A DNA stretch of 64,000 nucleotides, taken from positions 1 through 64,000 of the forward strand of contig NZ_JAIWNC010000029.1 in NCBI RefSeq assembly GCF_020216025.1. The letters run 5' to 3'. Source of the stretch: Jidongwangia harbinensis (GTDB lineage Bacteria > Actinomycetota > Actinomycetes > Mycobacteriales > Micromonosporaceae). This document shows, piece after piece, positions 35,022 to 42,619 of the stretch. A model generated the notes under the pieces. That model did not search any database and was not told the DNA's origin. It saw only the letters and a list, made by a program, of their open reading frames with translations. Each line of letters begins with the position of its first letter. Within the stretch, counting starts at the first letter, position 1. Position numbers and translations under genes: made by a program.

Positions 35022-35471
35022 ATGGCAGCGATGGCGGCGGGGGCGTTTCGCCGGACGGCGGTCGAGCGGTCGGACCAGCGGGTGTCGTGGGAGCGGCCGG
35101 ATCAGGCGTTCTTCGCGGCGGGAGCATGCCATGTTCTTGCCTGGGCGTGCCGGGATGCGTACGCGGACCGGCCGGTGGAGTTGGCGGCGCTCGTGTTCGA
35201 GGGTCGATGGCAGCCGTTTCACGTCTATGCGTCGTGGGAGGGCTGGGCGTTCGACCACTCGGGGTGGAATCCCGAGTCCCACCTGATCGAGATCAATGCG
35301 GACTTCGAGCGCCGCATGGTCCAGCGGGTGTCCGTCGGCGTCGGCCTTGACGAGTTCTGCGAGACCTACCACCATCGCAGGCCGGACCAGTTCTGGCGCG
35401 ATCCGAGGCCGCGCGCCCGCGCGTACCTGAGTCGGAGTACACCGCCATGGGATGCTGCGGCCCGCCGATGA
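35022..35471 (+). CDS. Conserved hypothetical protein
   Basis: A 149-aa soluble protein, ATG at 35022 with TACCAT 7 nt upstream (leaderless pattern). Notable segments are FFAAGACHVLAWACRDAY, HVYASWEGWAFDHSGWNPES and FETYHHRRP-like CETYHHRRPDQFW. The Cys/His pair near the helix start and later His-rich strand recall a papain-like arrangement, but this is weak. I do not recognise a function. Confidence 0.65.
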   Translation: MAAMAAGAFRRTAVERSDQRVSWERPDQAFFAAGACHVLAWACRDAYADRPVELAALVFEGRWQPFHVYASWEGWAFDHSGWNPESHLIEINADFERRMVQRVSVGVGLDEFCETYHHRRPDQFWRDPRPRARAYLSRSTPPWDAAARR

Positions 35472-35505
35472 CCACCGGGAGTACGCCGTGGACGGTCGGA
35501 GGGCC

Positions 35506-36084
35506 TTATGCCTCGTCCGGCTCGAACGCGGGATGTGCACCGGGGAAGTCGTCCGGGAAGACGCTGACGCGGTGACCGCCCGAGAGGACCATGGACAAGA
35601 AGGCCACCGCGCCGCCACCGTCGAACGCGGACCACTCCGGTCCGCGTGCCTCGTTCACCACTACCGTCCACGCATCCGGGTCGTCGGCCGGATGACGTAC
35701 CCAGTAGCAGAAGTCACCGTTGTCGGTCCGGCCGAACGGTAGCAGTTCGTCGTTTCGGAAGGGGACCTGCTCGCCTCCGTCGCGGAGGTAGTCCAAAGCC
35801 CACGCGGTGCGCTCCGCCTGGTGCTCGAGCCGTAGCCCGTCGATGCGCGATCCCGGTTGAAAGACGCCGAGGAACTCGTCGAACGAGCCCGACCCGTACG
35901 TTTCGATCAGCCACTTGTAGTCACCTGGGAGCCGCGTGCCCAGTCGTGCCTCCACCGCCGCCCAGTCGGGCACGACGGCTGGTCTGGACGGTGGCGGTAC
36001 GAGCGCCAGCAGATCGTCCCTTGCCGTCAACGTTTCTCCTCCGCCGCTCGGGTCCGTGGGCATCTCAAGATACGTCCCGCCCAT
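35506..36084 (-). CDS. SMI1/KNR4-family protein
   Basis: A 192-aa protein. The SMI1/KNR4 (SUKH) fold is visible as VPDWAAVEARLGTRLPGDYK, WLIETYGSGSFDEFLGVF, LLPFGRTDNGDFCYWVRH and a closing strand-helix block. SUKH proteins often act as immunity proteins against contact-dependent or polymorphic toxins, but many are solitary, and no toxin gene is adjacent here. Start chosen at MGGTYLEMPTDPSG; a later ATG at 36063 is possible. Confidence 0.82.
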   Translation of the reverse strand: MGGTYLEMPTDPSGGGETLTARDDLLALVPPPSRPAVVPDWAAVEARLGTRLPGDYKWLIETYGSGSFDEFLGVFQPGSRIDGLRLEHQAERTAWALDYLRDGGEQVPFRNDELLPFGRTDNGDFCYWVRHPADDPDAWTVVVNEARGPEWSAFDGGGAVAFLSMVLSGGHRVSVFPDDFPGAHPAFEPDEA

Positions 36085-36155
36085 CACCTCACCGCTACCT
36101 CGACGTAGATCAACGCCACCAGGACGTCGCGGTCGGCAGGAGACCCACGAGACGC

Positions 36156-36557
36156 CTACCGCTCGGTCGGCGCCTCGGGCTCGAGGAACTCGAGCCGGTT
36201 GCCCAACGGGTCGAATGCGTAGAACCGGCGGTGCCCGGGAAAGTTGCCGTCCCAGTCGACGTCGACGCCCGCGTCCCTCAGTCGCTTCGCCAGCGCGTCG
36301 AGGCCGGCGATCAGCAGACCGGGGTGGGCCTTGCGGGCGGCGGTGAAGTCCTGCTCCACTCCGAAGTGGAGCTCCAGGCCACCGCCGCGGAACCAGCAGC
36401 CACCGCGGGCGGCCAGTACCGGCGGCTTCGCGATCTCCGTCATGCCGAGGACGCCGCCGTAGAACGCCCGGATCCGGTCCTCGGCACCCGGCGGAATGGC
36501 CAGCTGTGTGTGGTGCAGTCCGTGGAACGAGTAGGGCAGCTCGGGTGTGGTGCTCAT
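36156..36557 (-). CDS. VOC/glyoxalase-family protein
   Basis: A 133-aa VOC protein starting MSTTPELPYSFHGLHHTQLA. It has AFYGGVLGMTEIAKPPVLAA, LELHFGVEQDFTAARKAHPG and FYAFDPLGNRLEFLEPE, which include the usual His and Glu metal ligands. GGAGGAG lies 6 nt before the ATG at 36557; the longer in-frame opening has no such site. It is one of four VOC proteins in the window. Substrate unknown. Confidence 0.88.
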   Translation of the reverse strand: MSTTPELPYSFHGLHHTQLAIPPGAEDRIRAFYGGVLGMTEIAKPPVLAARGGCWFRGGGLELHFGVEQDFTAARKAHPGLLIAGLDALAKRLRDAGVDVDWDGNFPGHRRFYAFDPLGNRLEFLEPEAPTER

Positions 36558-36745
36558 GGATTCTCCTCCCGCATCGACCAGCTCGAACAACCCACAACAT
36601 CGGCCGACGGCCACGGGCGCGGCGAAACCCGGCCTGGCTCGAGGCCGACCCTATCCCCGGGGTCGCCGGTCACCCCGGACCGGGACGCGGACGTCCGCCG
36701 ACCCGGTGGATGCGGAGGTCGGGAAATGCGCGGCGCGGGTGCCCG

Positions 36746-36765
36746 GGCCGACGGTATGGTCGGCC
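36746..36765 (+). promoter_or_regulatory. Candidate promoter/operator of tRNA-like element
   Basis: TATGGT (36755-36760) could be a -10 about 30 nt upstream of the tRNA-like element. It is framed by GGCCGAC (36746-36752) and GTCGGCC (36759-36765), a perfect 7-bp inverted repeat. No good -35 is seen. Confidence 0.3.
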
Positions 36766-36791
36766 GGTACGCGGGCCGTGGTCCGCGATGG

Positions 36792-36862
36792 CGGCGTGTA
36801 GCTCAGAAGGAGAGCACCGGGCTGTAGACCCGGAGGGCGCGGGGGCGGATCCCGCCACGCTG
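36792..36862 (+). ncRNA. tRNA-like element with GUA anticodon
   Basis: A 71-nt sequence folds as a cloverleaf. The acceptor is CGGCGTG/CACGCTG (7 bp, one G-U). The D arm is GCTC-AGAAGGA-GAGC, with U8, A14, G15, G18-G19 and A21 in place. The anticodon arm is CCGGG-CTGTAGA-CCCGG with U33 and anticodon GUA (36824-36826). The 5-nt variable loop is AGGGC. The T arm is GCGGG-GGCGGAT-CCCGC. The T loop lacks T54, T55 and A58, though C56 and C61 remain. True bacterial tRNA-Tyr has a long variable arm, so this is not an ordinary tRNA. It ends 3 nt before the next ATG, where a ribosome-binding site would be expected. Confidence 0.75.
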
Positions 36863-36865
36863 GCG

Positions 36866-39154
36866 ATGAGTGACGAGAAGCGACTGACGAACGACGATCG
36901 GCCGTCCGCCGGCACGGACTACGTCCTGGGCGAGCTGGCCAGGGCGTTCGCCACCGCGGCGGCGCACGAGGACGCGGCGACGCGGCGGAGGGCCGACGAA
37001 CGTGGGCGTCGTTGGGCGGCCGTTCTGCGGGGCATGCTGAGCGGCACCCTGCGGATCGGGTCCCGCACGCCGGTGGCCGACCTGCCGGTGTGGGTGACGC
37101 CGGAGGTGGTGCGGGGTGGGTTCGCTACCGGCGGGGCCGCTGCCGGCGGGGCGGTGCAGCCGGACGAGGGCGCCCTGGCCCGGCGGCTGGGTGTACCTGC
37201 CGAGCGCCGGGCGTTGTTCGCCCACCACCTGACCGAGCGCGGTCTGGCCGAACTGACCGCCCTGCTCGACAGCGGCGCGTACCGGGTGGCTCTGCCGGAG
37301 CATGCGGCGCTGCCGGTGGTGGCGTGGCTCCTGCGTGCCGGGGACCGCGACGGCGCGCTGGCGGTGCTCGAGGAGATCGGCCCGTACGCCGACCGGTTGC
37401 GGTTTTCGCCCTTCGCCGACGGCACGCCGGACGGTGACCCCGAGGTGGTGTGGCGCGAGACCGCCGCGGACGCGCGGGAAACGCTGGCGCGCCGGCCGCC
37501 GAACCCGCGGGTCGAGGCGCAGCGCGAGGCGCTCACCGTCTGGAATCCGTTCGCCGACGAACTGCTCGCGTTGTGGTGCGAAACCGTTGTCGACGGCGTG
37601 GTCACGGACGAGGTCGACGACGACTGGCTGCGCCGGGCGTCGGCCCTGTTGCACCGCTACGAGCGTCTCGCTGCCGCTCACACCCGCTGTGGCAAGCATC
37701 GGCGGCCCAAGGAGAACCTGGCCATTCTCCGGGCCGCGGTGCAGGAGGTGGTGACCGGCCGGGCACTGGGTCCGCGCACCCGGGGCCTGCTGCAGCACGC
37801 CGTCGACGCCATGCTGCGCCGGCGTGGGTTGCCCGGTTCCGCCGAGCATGCCGCGGTGCGTGCGGGGCAGGCCGCGGCGATCGCCCGGCCGACGCACCAC
37901 CAGCTGGCGCGAATCCTGGTGCGACGGCTGGCGGCCCTGCCGCCCCGGCAGGGCATCGCCGACCTGCCGGCGGTGCTGGCTCCCACGCTCGCCGGCGAGG
38001 ACGACGGCGTTCCGGCCGGGACCGCCTTCCCCGATCCACTGACCGCGCCGGTACGGCGGGCCCTCGCCGGCACCGTCGGAGATCTGGTGGCGGCGCGGAT
38101 CGTGGCGTCCGCCGAGGTTCTGGCGACGCTGGTCCCGCAGATCGCTGCCGCTACGGCCGCGGCGCCCTATCGCGACGACACGTTGCGCAGGCTGATGGCC
38201 GCCACCTACCGTGCCTTCCGCAACCGCCGCTCGCTGCTGCTGCGCGACCTGGAGCGTCAGGTGCAGCTCGACGAGCTGCCGTGGGTGCGGGCGGTCCGGG
38301 TGTACCGCGCCGCCGACGACGACACCCGCGGCGAGGCCCACGCGACGCTGCGCCGGCTGGGCGAACTGGCCATCGACGGATTCCCCGCCACGCTGCTGCC
38401 CAATCCACTGGTCAGAGAGCTGGCCACGTTGAGCCGCGAGGCCGGCGCGAACCTGCCCTGGGTGAGTGAACTCGCCGCGGACATCTTCGAGGGAACCTTC
38501 TCCGCCACCTTCGTGGGGGCCGCGGAGATCGCCGCCGATCTGCTCCGGGGGACCCTGTACAGCCGGTACTACGACATCGACTACGACCTGGTCCGAGCTG
38601 CCGGGAGCACCGTCGAGCGCGGCCCGCACGCCGCAGCCACGTCACCCGCGTTCGACGCGCTGTGCCGGGACCGCGCCGGAGCACGAGGCGGCTACTCCGT
38701 CGCCGCCAACGGCACGGTCATCGAACAGGCACAGATCATCACCACCCACAACCTGGCGACGCTGGTGGCCCGGGTCGCCGTGCGTCCGTCGTCCGACTGG
38801 TCGACCACGGCCGACCGCGCCTTCGCCGTCGCGGGCACCCTCGCCGGGCGGCTGCGCGGCAATCCGAGGCCGCTCGGCACGATCAAGGACATCGCGTACG
38901 CCTGGCGGCATCTGGTCTTCTACCTGTCGCTCTGCGAGCCCGCCGACGTGACCACCCGGCTCGCCCACTGGTCGCGCGATCTCGACAACCGGCCGGGACA
39001 TGTACGGGCCGCGCTCGCTCCGGCGCTCGCCGGCCTGGCACACGTCGCCGCCGGTAACACCGTGGCGCCGGACGGCACCGCCGGTACCGGCCGGCGGCTG
39101 CTGGGGTGGACCACCGACCGACACTGGATGGCCCCGCGCGTCGAGCGGCGATGA
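36866..39154 (+). CDS. 762-aa protein of unknown function downstream of tRNA-like RNA
   Basis: Begins MSDEKRLTNDDRPSAGTDYV. It is soluble, largely helical and without signal or membrane segments. Features that stand out are a basic, RNA-binding-like helix region (MAATYRAFRNRRSLLLRDLE), YSRYYDIDYDLVRAAG, and a C-terminal block IITTHNLATLVARVAV with IKDIAYAWRHLVFYLSLCEP. No catalytic motif is recognised. The start codon is 3 nt past the tRNA-like fold and has no normal Shine-Dalgarno, so translation may depend on that RNA. The reading frame stays open upstream through the RNA, but those codons look non-coding. Autoregulation by a tRNA mimic is a reasonable hypothesis. Confidence 0.75.
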   Translation: MSDEKRLTNDDRPSAGTDYVLGELARAFATAAAHEDAATRRRADERGRRWAAVLRGMLSGTLRIGSRTPVADLPVWVTPEVVRGGFATGGAAAGGAVQPDEGALARRLGVPAERRALFAHHLTERGLAELTALLDSGAYRVALPEHAALPVVAWLLRAGDRDGALAVLEEIGPYADRLRFSPFADGTPDGDPEVVWRETAADARETLARRPPNPRVEAQREALTVWNPFADELLALWCETVVDGVVTDEVDDDWLRRASALLHRYERLAAAHTRCGKHRRPKENLAILRAAVQEVVTGRALGPRTRGLLQHAVDAMLRRRGLPGSAEHAAVRAGQAAAIARPTHHQLARILVRRLAALPPRQGIADLPAVLAPTLAGEDDGVPAGTAFPDPLTAPVRRALAGTVGDLVAARIVASAEVLATLVPQIAAATAAAPYRDDTLRRLMAATYRAFRNRRSLLLRDLERQVQLDELPWVRAVRVYRAADDDTRGEAHATLRRLGELAIDGFPATLLPNPLVRELATLSREAGANLPWVSELAADIFEGTFSATFVGAAEIAADLLRGTLYSRYYDIDYDLVRAAGSTVERGPHAAATSPAFDALCRDRAGARGGYSVAANGTVIEQAQIITTHNLATLVARVAVRPSSDWSTTADRAFAVAGTLAGRLRGNPRPLGTIKDIAYAWRHLVFYLSLCEPADVTTRLAHWSRDLDNRPGHVRAALAPALAGLAHVAAGNTVAPDGTAGTGRRLLGWTTDRHWMAPRVERR

Positions 39155-39185
39155 CTCCGGACCCGGCAGCCGTCCACTCCCACGT

Positions 39186-40055
39186 CTAGCGAGCCGGGCG
39201 GATCCATGGGTCGACGATCAGGTGGTCGAGGCCGATTGCGGCCAACCTGTCGTACAGCGGCTGGGTCAGCTGGAGCATCATCACCCGCATCTTTCCGTCC
39301 TCCGAACCGGCCAGGTAGATGCCCGGATCAGCGTCCATCAGCGCACGGACCGCCTCGCCGACGGTGGCCTGCAGCCTCTCCTCAGCGGCGATGCTGTGGC
39401 CACCGGGCGCGGCGACCACGCAGAGGTTGTCGGAGTATGTCGCGGTCAACGCCGCCCGGGCCTGGTCCACGTCGCCGCTCACCACCTCGACCACCAGGAC
39501 GCGGGCGTTCCCGACGTGCGTCGCGAACGGCTCGGCGAACTGGTCGGGACGGGCGTGCAGATGGTCGCGGACCCGGTCGTCGACCCAGTCCTCGCCGTCC
39601 CGCCAGCCACCGGCCGGCGCCGGGCACGGCGGAGTGTCCGGCAGGTCCGAGTCCCCGAGCACGCCGCCCGACGGGGGCGAGTACGGCATCCGCCGGATGT
39701 CGGACAGCCCGCTCGGATGCCACCGGCCACGCAGCGTCACACCGTCCGTCGGCTTGATTCCGGGCACCCGGATACCGTGCGGGCAGGGCCCGTAGATGGC
39801 CGGAACCGGGGCGGGCGAGCACATCGTCGAACCCTTCTCGACCGGGCCGCTCGCCTCCACGAGGTCGCCGTCCCGGACGATCAGCCCGGCCGGCCCCTCG
39901 GCAACGATGCCCGGCCCCGCCGCCATGACCGCCGATGCCGGTGCGGGCTCCGGCGGTGTCCGGTGCAGGGCGAACACCAGCGTCCCCGCGGCCAGGATCG
40001 TGGCCGCGGCGGCACCGACCGGCACCCACCGTCCAGGTCCGCGATCACGAGGCAC
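39186..40055 (-). CDS. Membrane-anchored extracytoplasmic protein, unknown
   Basis: A 289-aa protein from GTG 40055, preceded by GGGGG about 5 nt upstream. One N-terminal helix (VPVGAAAATILAAGTLVFAL) anchors a Pro-rich stem and an external domain (VTLRGRWHPSGLSDIRRMPY, VLVVEVVSGDVDQARAALTA, MRVMMLQLTQPLYDRLAAIG). Four Cys in the external part may form disulfides. The family is not recognised. It is divergent from the gene at 40319, another exported protein. Confidence 0.65.
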   Translation of the reverse strand: MPRDRGPGRWVPVGAAAATILAAGTLVFALHRTPPEPAPASAVMAAGPGIVAEGPAGLIVRDGDLVEASGPVEKGSTMCSPAPVPAIYGPCPHGIRVPGIKPTDGVTLRGRWHPSGLSDIRRMPYSPPSGGVLGDSDLPDTPPCPAPAGGWRDGEDWVDDRVRDHLHARPDQFAEPFATHVGNARVLVVEVVSGDVDQARAALTATYSDNLCVVAAPGGHSIAAEERLQATVGEAVRALMDADPGIYLAGSEDGKMRVMMLQLTQPLYDRLAAIGLDHLIVDPWIRPAR

Positions 40056-40318
40056 GATGTCCCCCTGCCAGCTCCGACGTCCGCGCACCGGTCAGAGGCT
40101 AGGCGTTGATCGACTCCCGGGACGTCCCCCAAGCCAGCCGACCGTGCGTCCGAACGGGGGAGGCCGTACCGGACCCCGATGGGCGAACCCCGGTGGTGCG
40201 TGCCAGTTGTCGTCTGTCAGGGGAGCCCTCGGCGGCGGGCTCGGCACGGGACCCACGGTCCGGCCGGCGCGTGCGAGAATCCGTGTCGTTCGGCGACGTT
40301 CGGCGCGGGGATGACGTG

Positions 40319-41062
40319 ATGAGACGTGCACCATGGGCGCTGAGCGCCCTCGGCGTGACACTGGTGATGCTGACCGTCTACGGTGTCGCGTCACCGCGTT
40401 CCGTCCGGTCGCCGGAGCCGCGGGCCACCGGCGCCGTTCCGGGCACCGTGGCGGAGTACCCGTCGATGACCGCGTTGCGCAAGGTGGAGAAGGCGGACGC
40501 CTACCAGATCGCGATCGAGATCACCGACTCTCCGCTGATCGTGGTCGCACCGCACGGCGGCGCGATCGAGATACGTACCAGCGAGATCGCGCAGGCCGTC
40601 GCCGGGACCGACCACACCCAGTGTCATTTCCAGGGCCGGCTGCCGGCCGGAAAGAATTTCCCCCGGCTCCATGTGACCAGCGAGCACTGGGATCTCGAGG
40701 AATGCCTGATCCTGATCCGCCAGCGTACGCACGCGCTGTCGGTCCATGGCACCAAGCGTGAGGGCCGGACCGTGTTCATCGGCGGCCGGGACACCGACAC
40801 CGGCGCGCGGCTGGCGACTGCCCTCAGGACTGCCGGGTTCACGGTCGTCCAGCCCGCGCCCGCCGACATCGCCGGAACGTCACCCGACAACTTCGTCAAC
40901 AAGGACTCCGACGGCCAGGGCGTGCAGTTCGAACTGACCGCCGACCTGCGCACGGATCTGTTTCCGACGAAGGACGGCCCGGCATCGGCGTGTACGGCCA
41001 CGTTCCGCACCTGCGGGCAGGCGTTCGTCGACGCGGTGCGCGGTGTCTATGCGACGACCTGA
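40319..41062 (+). CDS. Exported poly-gamma-glutamate hydrolase-like (YjqB) protein
   Basis: A 247-aa protein. The signal-anchor ALSALGVTLVMLTVYGVA is followed by a domain with LIVVAPHGGAIEIRTSEIAQ, LHVTSEHWDLEECLILI, ALSVHGTKREGRTVFIGG and VNKDSDGQGVQFELTADLRT. The HGG, SEH and HG motifs are those of the zinc-dependent gamma-polyglutamate hydrolase family related to phage PghP and YjqB. It would act outside the membrane on polyglutamate. ATG at 40319. Confidence 0.85.
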   Translation: MRRAPWALSALGVTLVMLTVYGVASPRSVRSPEPRATGAVPGTVAEYPSMTALRKVEKADAYQIAIEITDSPLIVVAPHGGAIEIRTSEIAQAVAGTDHTQCHFQGRLPAGKNFPRLHVTSEHWDLEECLILIRQRTHALSVHGTKREGRTVFIGGRDTDTGARLATALRTAGFTVVQPAPADIAGTSPDNFVNKDSDGQGVQFELTADLRTDLFPTKDGPASACTATFRTCGQAFVDAVRGVYATT

Positions 41063-41107
41063 CAGACGCGGCTCGCCCGGTGCCGGCCGGTCCGTGCGCC
41101 CGCGAGG

Positions 41108-42619
41108 TCAGGTCAGGGCGGTGTGCGCCTCGGCGAGGAAGCGGTCGCGGTCGTCGCCGTGGGCGAGGGCCGCGTTGTAGGTGGCGTCGAGCGCGGCGGC
41201 CAGCGGATCGTCGTTCGCCAGAGCGATCAGGGCGGGGAACGCCGCGGCCTGTTGCAGCATCTCGGTCGCGCCGTGTGCGCCGAGCGCATTCGGGCCGAGG
41301 CGAAGCGGGATGGTGGTGTGCGGCACCTCGGGGTCGGACAGGAGCCGGCGGAAGGCGGCGCCCGGGTCGGCGATGAGCCGGGGGAGTGGGCGACCGGCCT
41401 CGGCGTCGGCGAGCGCCTCGGCGATCCACCCGATCTGTTCCAGTCCGGCCACGCGCATCGCGCGGCGGGCCGCCCAGCAGGCCGCCGCGCGCTGACCGGC
41501 GGCGGGAAGCGCGTCGATCCGGTCGAGCAGAGCGCGGTCGATCCGGGCCAGGGACTGCGCCTGGCCGGCCAGGCCGCGGACGCGCTCCGACGGCGGCGGA
41601 CCTCCCCACCGCCGCGCCTCCCGCTCGGCCGCGCGGCGGCGGTGCTCCTCGGCCCGTGCGGTCGCCGCGGCGGCCTGGGTGCGCAACTCGTTGATCCACG
41701 GGTACGACCCGGCGCCGTCGAGCAGGTGGTCCCAGATCAGTCCGAGCGCGGCGGCGTGCCGGCCCAGCACGCCTTCGTGCCGCAGCGTGCCGCCGTCCGG
41801 GCCGGAGATCAGCCGGACGGTGCTCGGCTCGTCGTCCGGCAGGGTCACGAGCGGCCGCGGGAAGATCGGCTCGTCGGCAAGGGCCCACGACCAGGTCAGG
41901 GTCTCGTCGTCGACCCGGCCGAGCCGGACCTCCAGGTCGCCCGCGGGCAGCACCGCGACCGGAATCTCGATTGGCCCGGGCCGGTGGCAGACCACGGTCA
42001 CCCGGGACAGGCCGGTGTCGTCCTCGTACGGGTCGGGTGGTGGCGGCGCCAGCCGGGCGTGGCGCTCGGGCGGGCGCGGCACCAGCGACAGCATCGCCCA
42101 CTCGGCGGCCTTCGCCGGCTTCCGCTCCCAGCCGCGACGTACCGGGTCGGCCAGCACGGTGCGCCACGGTGTCTGCTCGGACACCGCCCAGATGTGCAGC
42201 TCGTGTCGCTCGGGCGGGTGGTCGTCGGTGCGTTCGTTCTCGTGCAGGCGGTGCCGGGCGTGTACCCGGATCCGGATCAGGCCCCGGGGCACCGGGACGT
42301 CGGTGAGGGCCTCCGCGACGCCGCCCATCAGGCCGACCACCGACAGCCGGCCGCTGGGACACCAGAGGGTCGCCTCACTGATCGCGTCCCAGCCGGGATC
42401 GGCCTGCGCCGGTGGCCCGGGCAGAACCACCGCGCGTGCCTCGATCCAGCCGGTGTGGATGCCGCAGAAGCCGACCAGCTGATGCGGCCCGCCGACGTGC
42501 AGCAGGTCGTCGCCGAGCATGGAGGTCCCCAGGTTCGAGGCGCCCGGCACGGTGTACACCTGGTACTGGCAGTAGCTGACGAACAGCCGCGCCCAGTCGG
42601 TCACGAGTGCGGGAGTCAC
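41108..42619 (-). CDS. 503-aa protein of unknown function
   Basis: Starts GTG 42619 (TPALVTDWARLFVSYCQYQVY). TAGGAT lies exactly 6 nt upstream (42626-42631), fitting a leaderless mRNA. The first 250 residues are strand-rich (HLLHVGG-like DLLHVGGPHQLVGFCGIHTG, RVTVVCHRPGPIEIPVAVLP). The C-terminal half is helical and Ala/Arg-rich (AAAATARAEEHRRRAAERE, then WGGPPPSERVRGLAGQAQS). No signal, membrane helix or catalytic motif is evident. I do not recognise it. Confidence 0.65.
   Translation of the reverse strand: MTPALVTDWARLFVSYCQYQVYTVPGASNLGTSMLGDDLLHVGGPHQLVGFCGIHTGWIEARAVVLPGPPAQADPGWDAISEATLWCPSGRLSVVGLMGGVAEALTDVPVPRGLIRIRVHARHRLHENERTDDHPPERHELHIWAVSEQTPWRTVLADPVRRGWERKPAKAAEWAMLSLVPRPPERHARLAPPPPDPYEDDTGLSRVTVVCHRPGPIEIPVAVLPAGDLEVRLGRVDDETLTWSWALADEPIFPRPLVTLPDDEPSTVRLISGPDGGTLRHEGVLGRHAAALGLIWDHLLDGAGSYPWINELRTQAAAATARAEEHRRRAAEREARRWGGPPPSERVRGLAGQAQSLARIDRALLDRIDALPAAGQRAAACWAARRAMRVAGLEQIGWIAEALADAEAGRPLPRLIADPGAAFRRLLSDPEVPHTTIPLRLGPNALGAHGATEMLQQAAAFPALIALANDDPLAAALDATYNAALAHGDDRDRFLAEAHTALT

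Noticed and set aside
36792..36862. Functional tRNA-Tyr
   Set aside because: The variable arm is short, the T loop lacks T54, T55 and A58, there is no CCA, and it abuts a start codon. A tRNA-like element is a better description.
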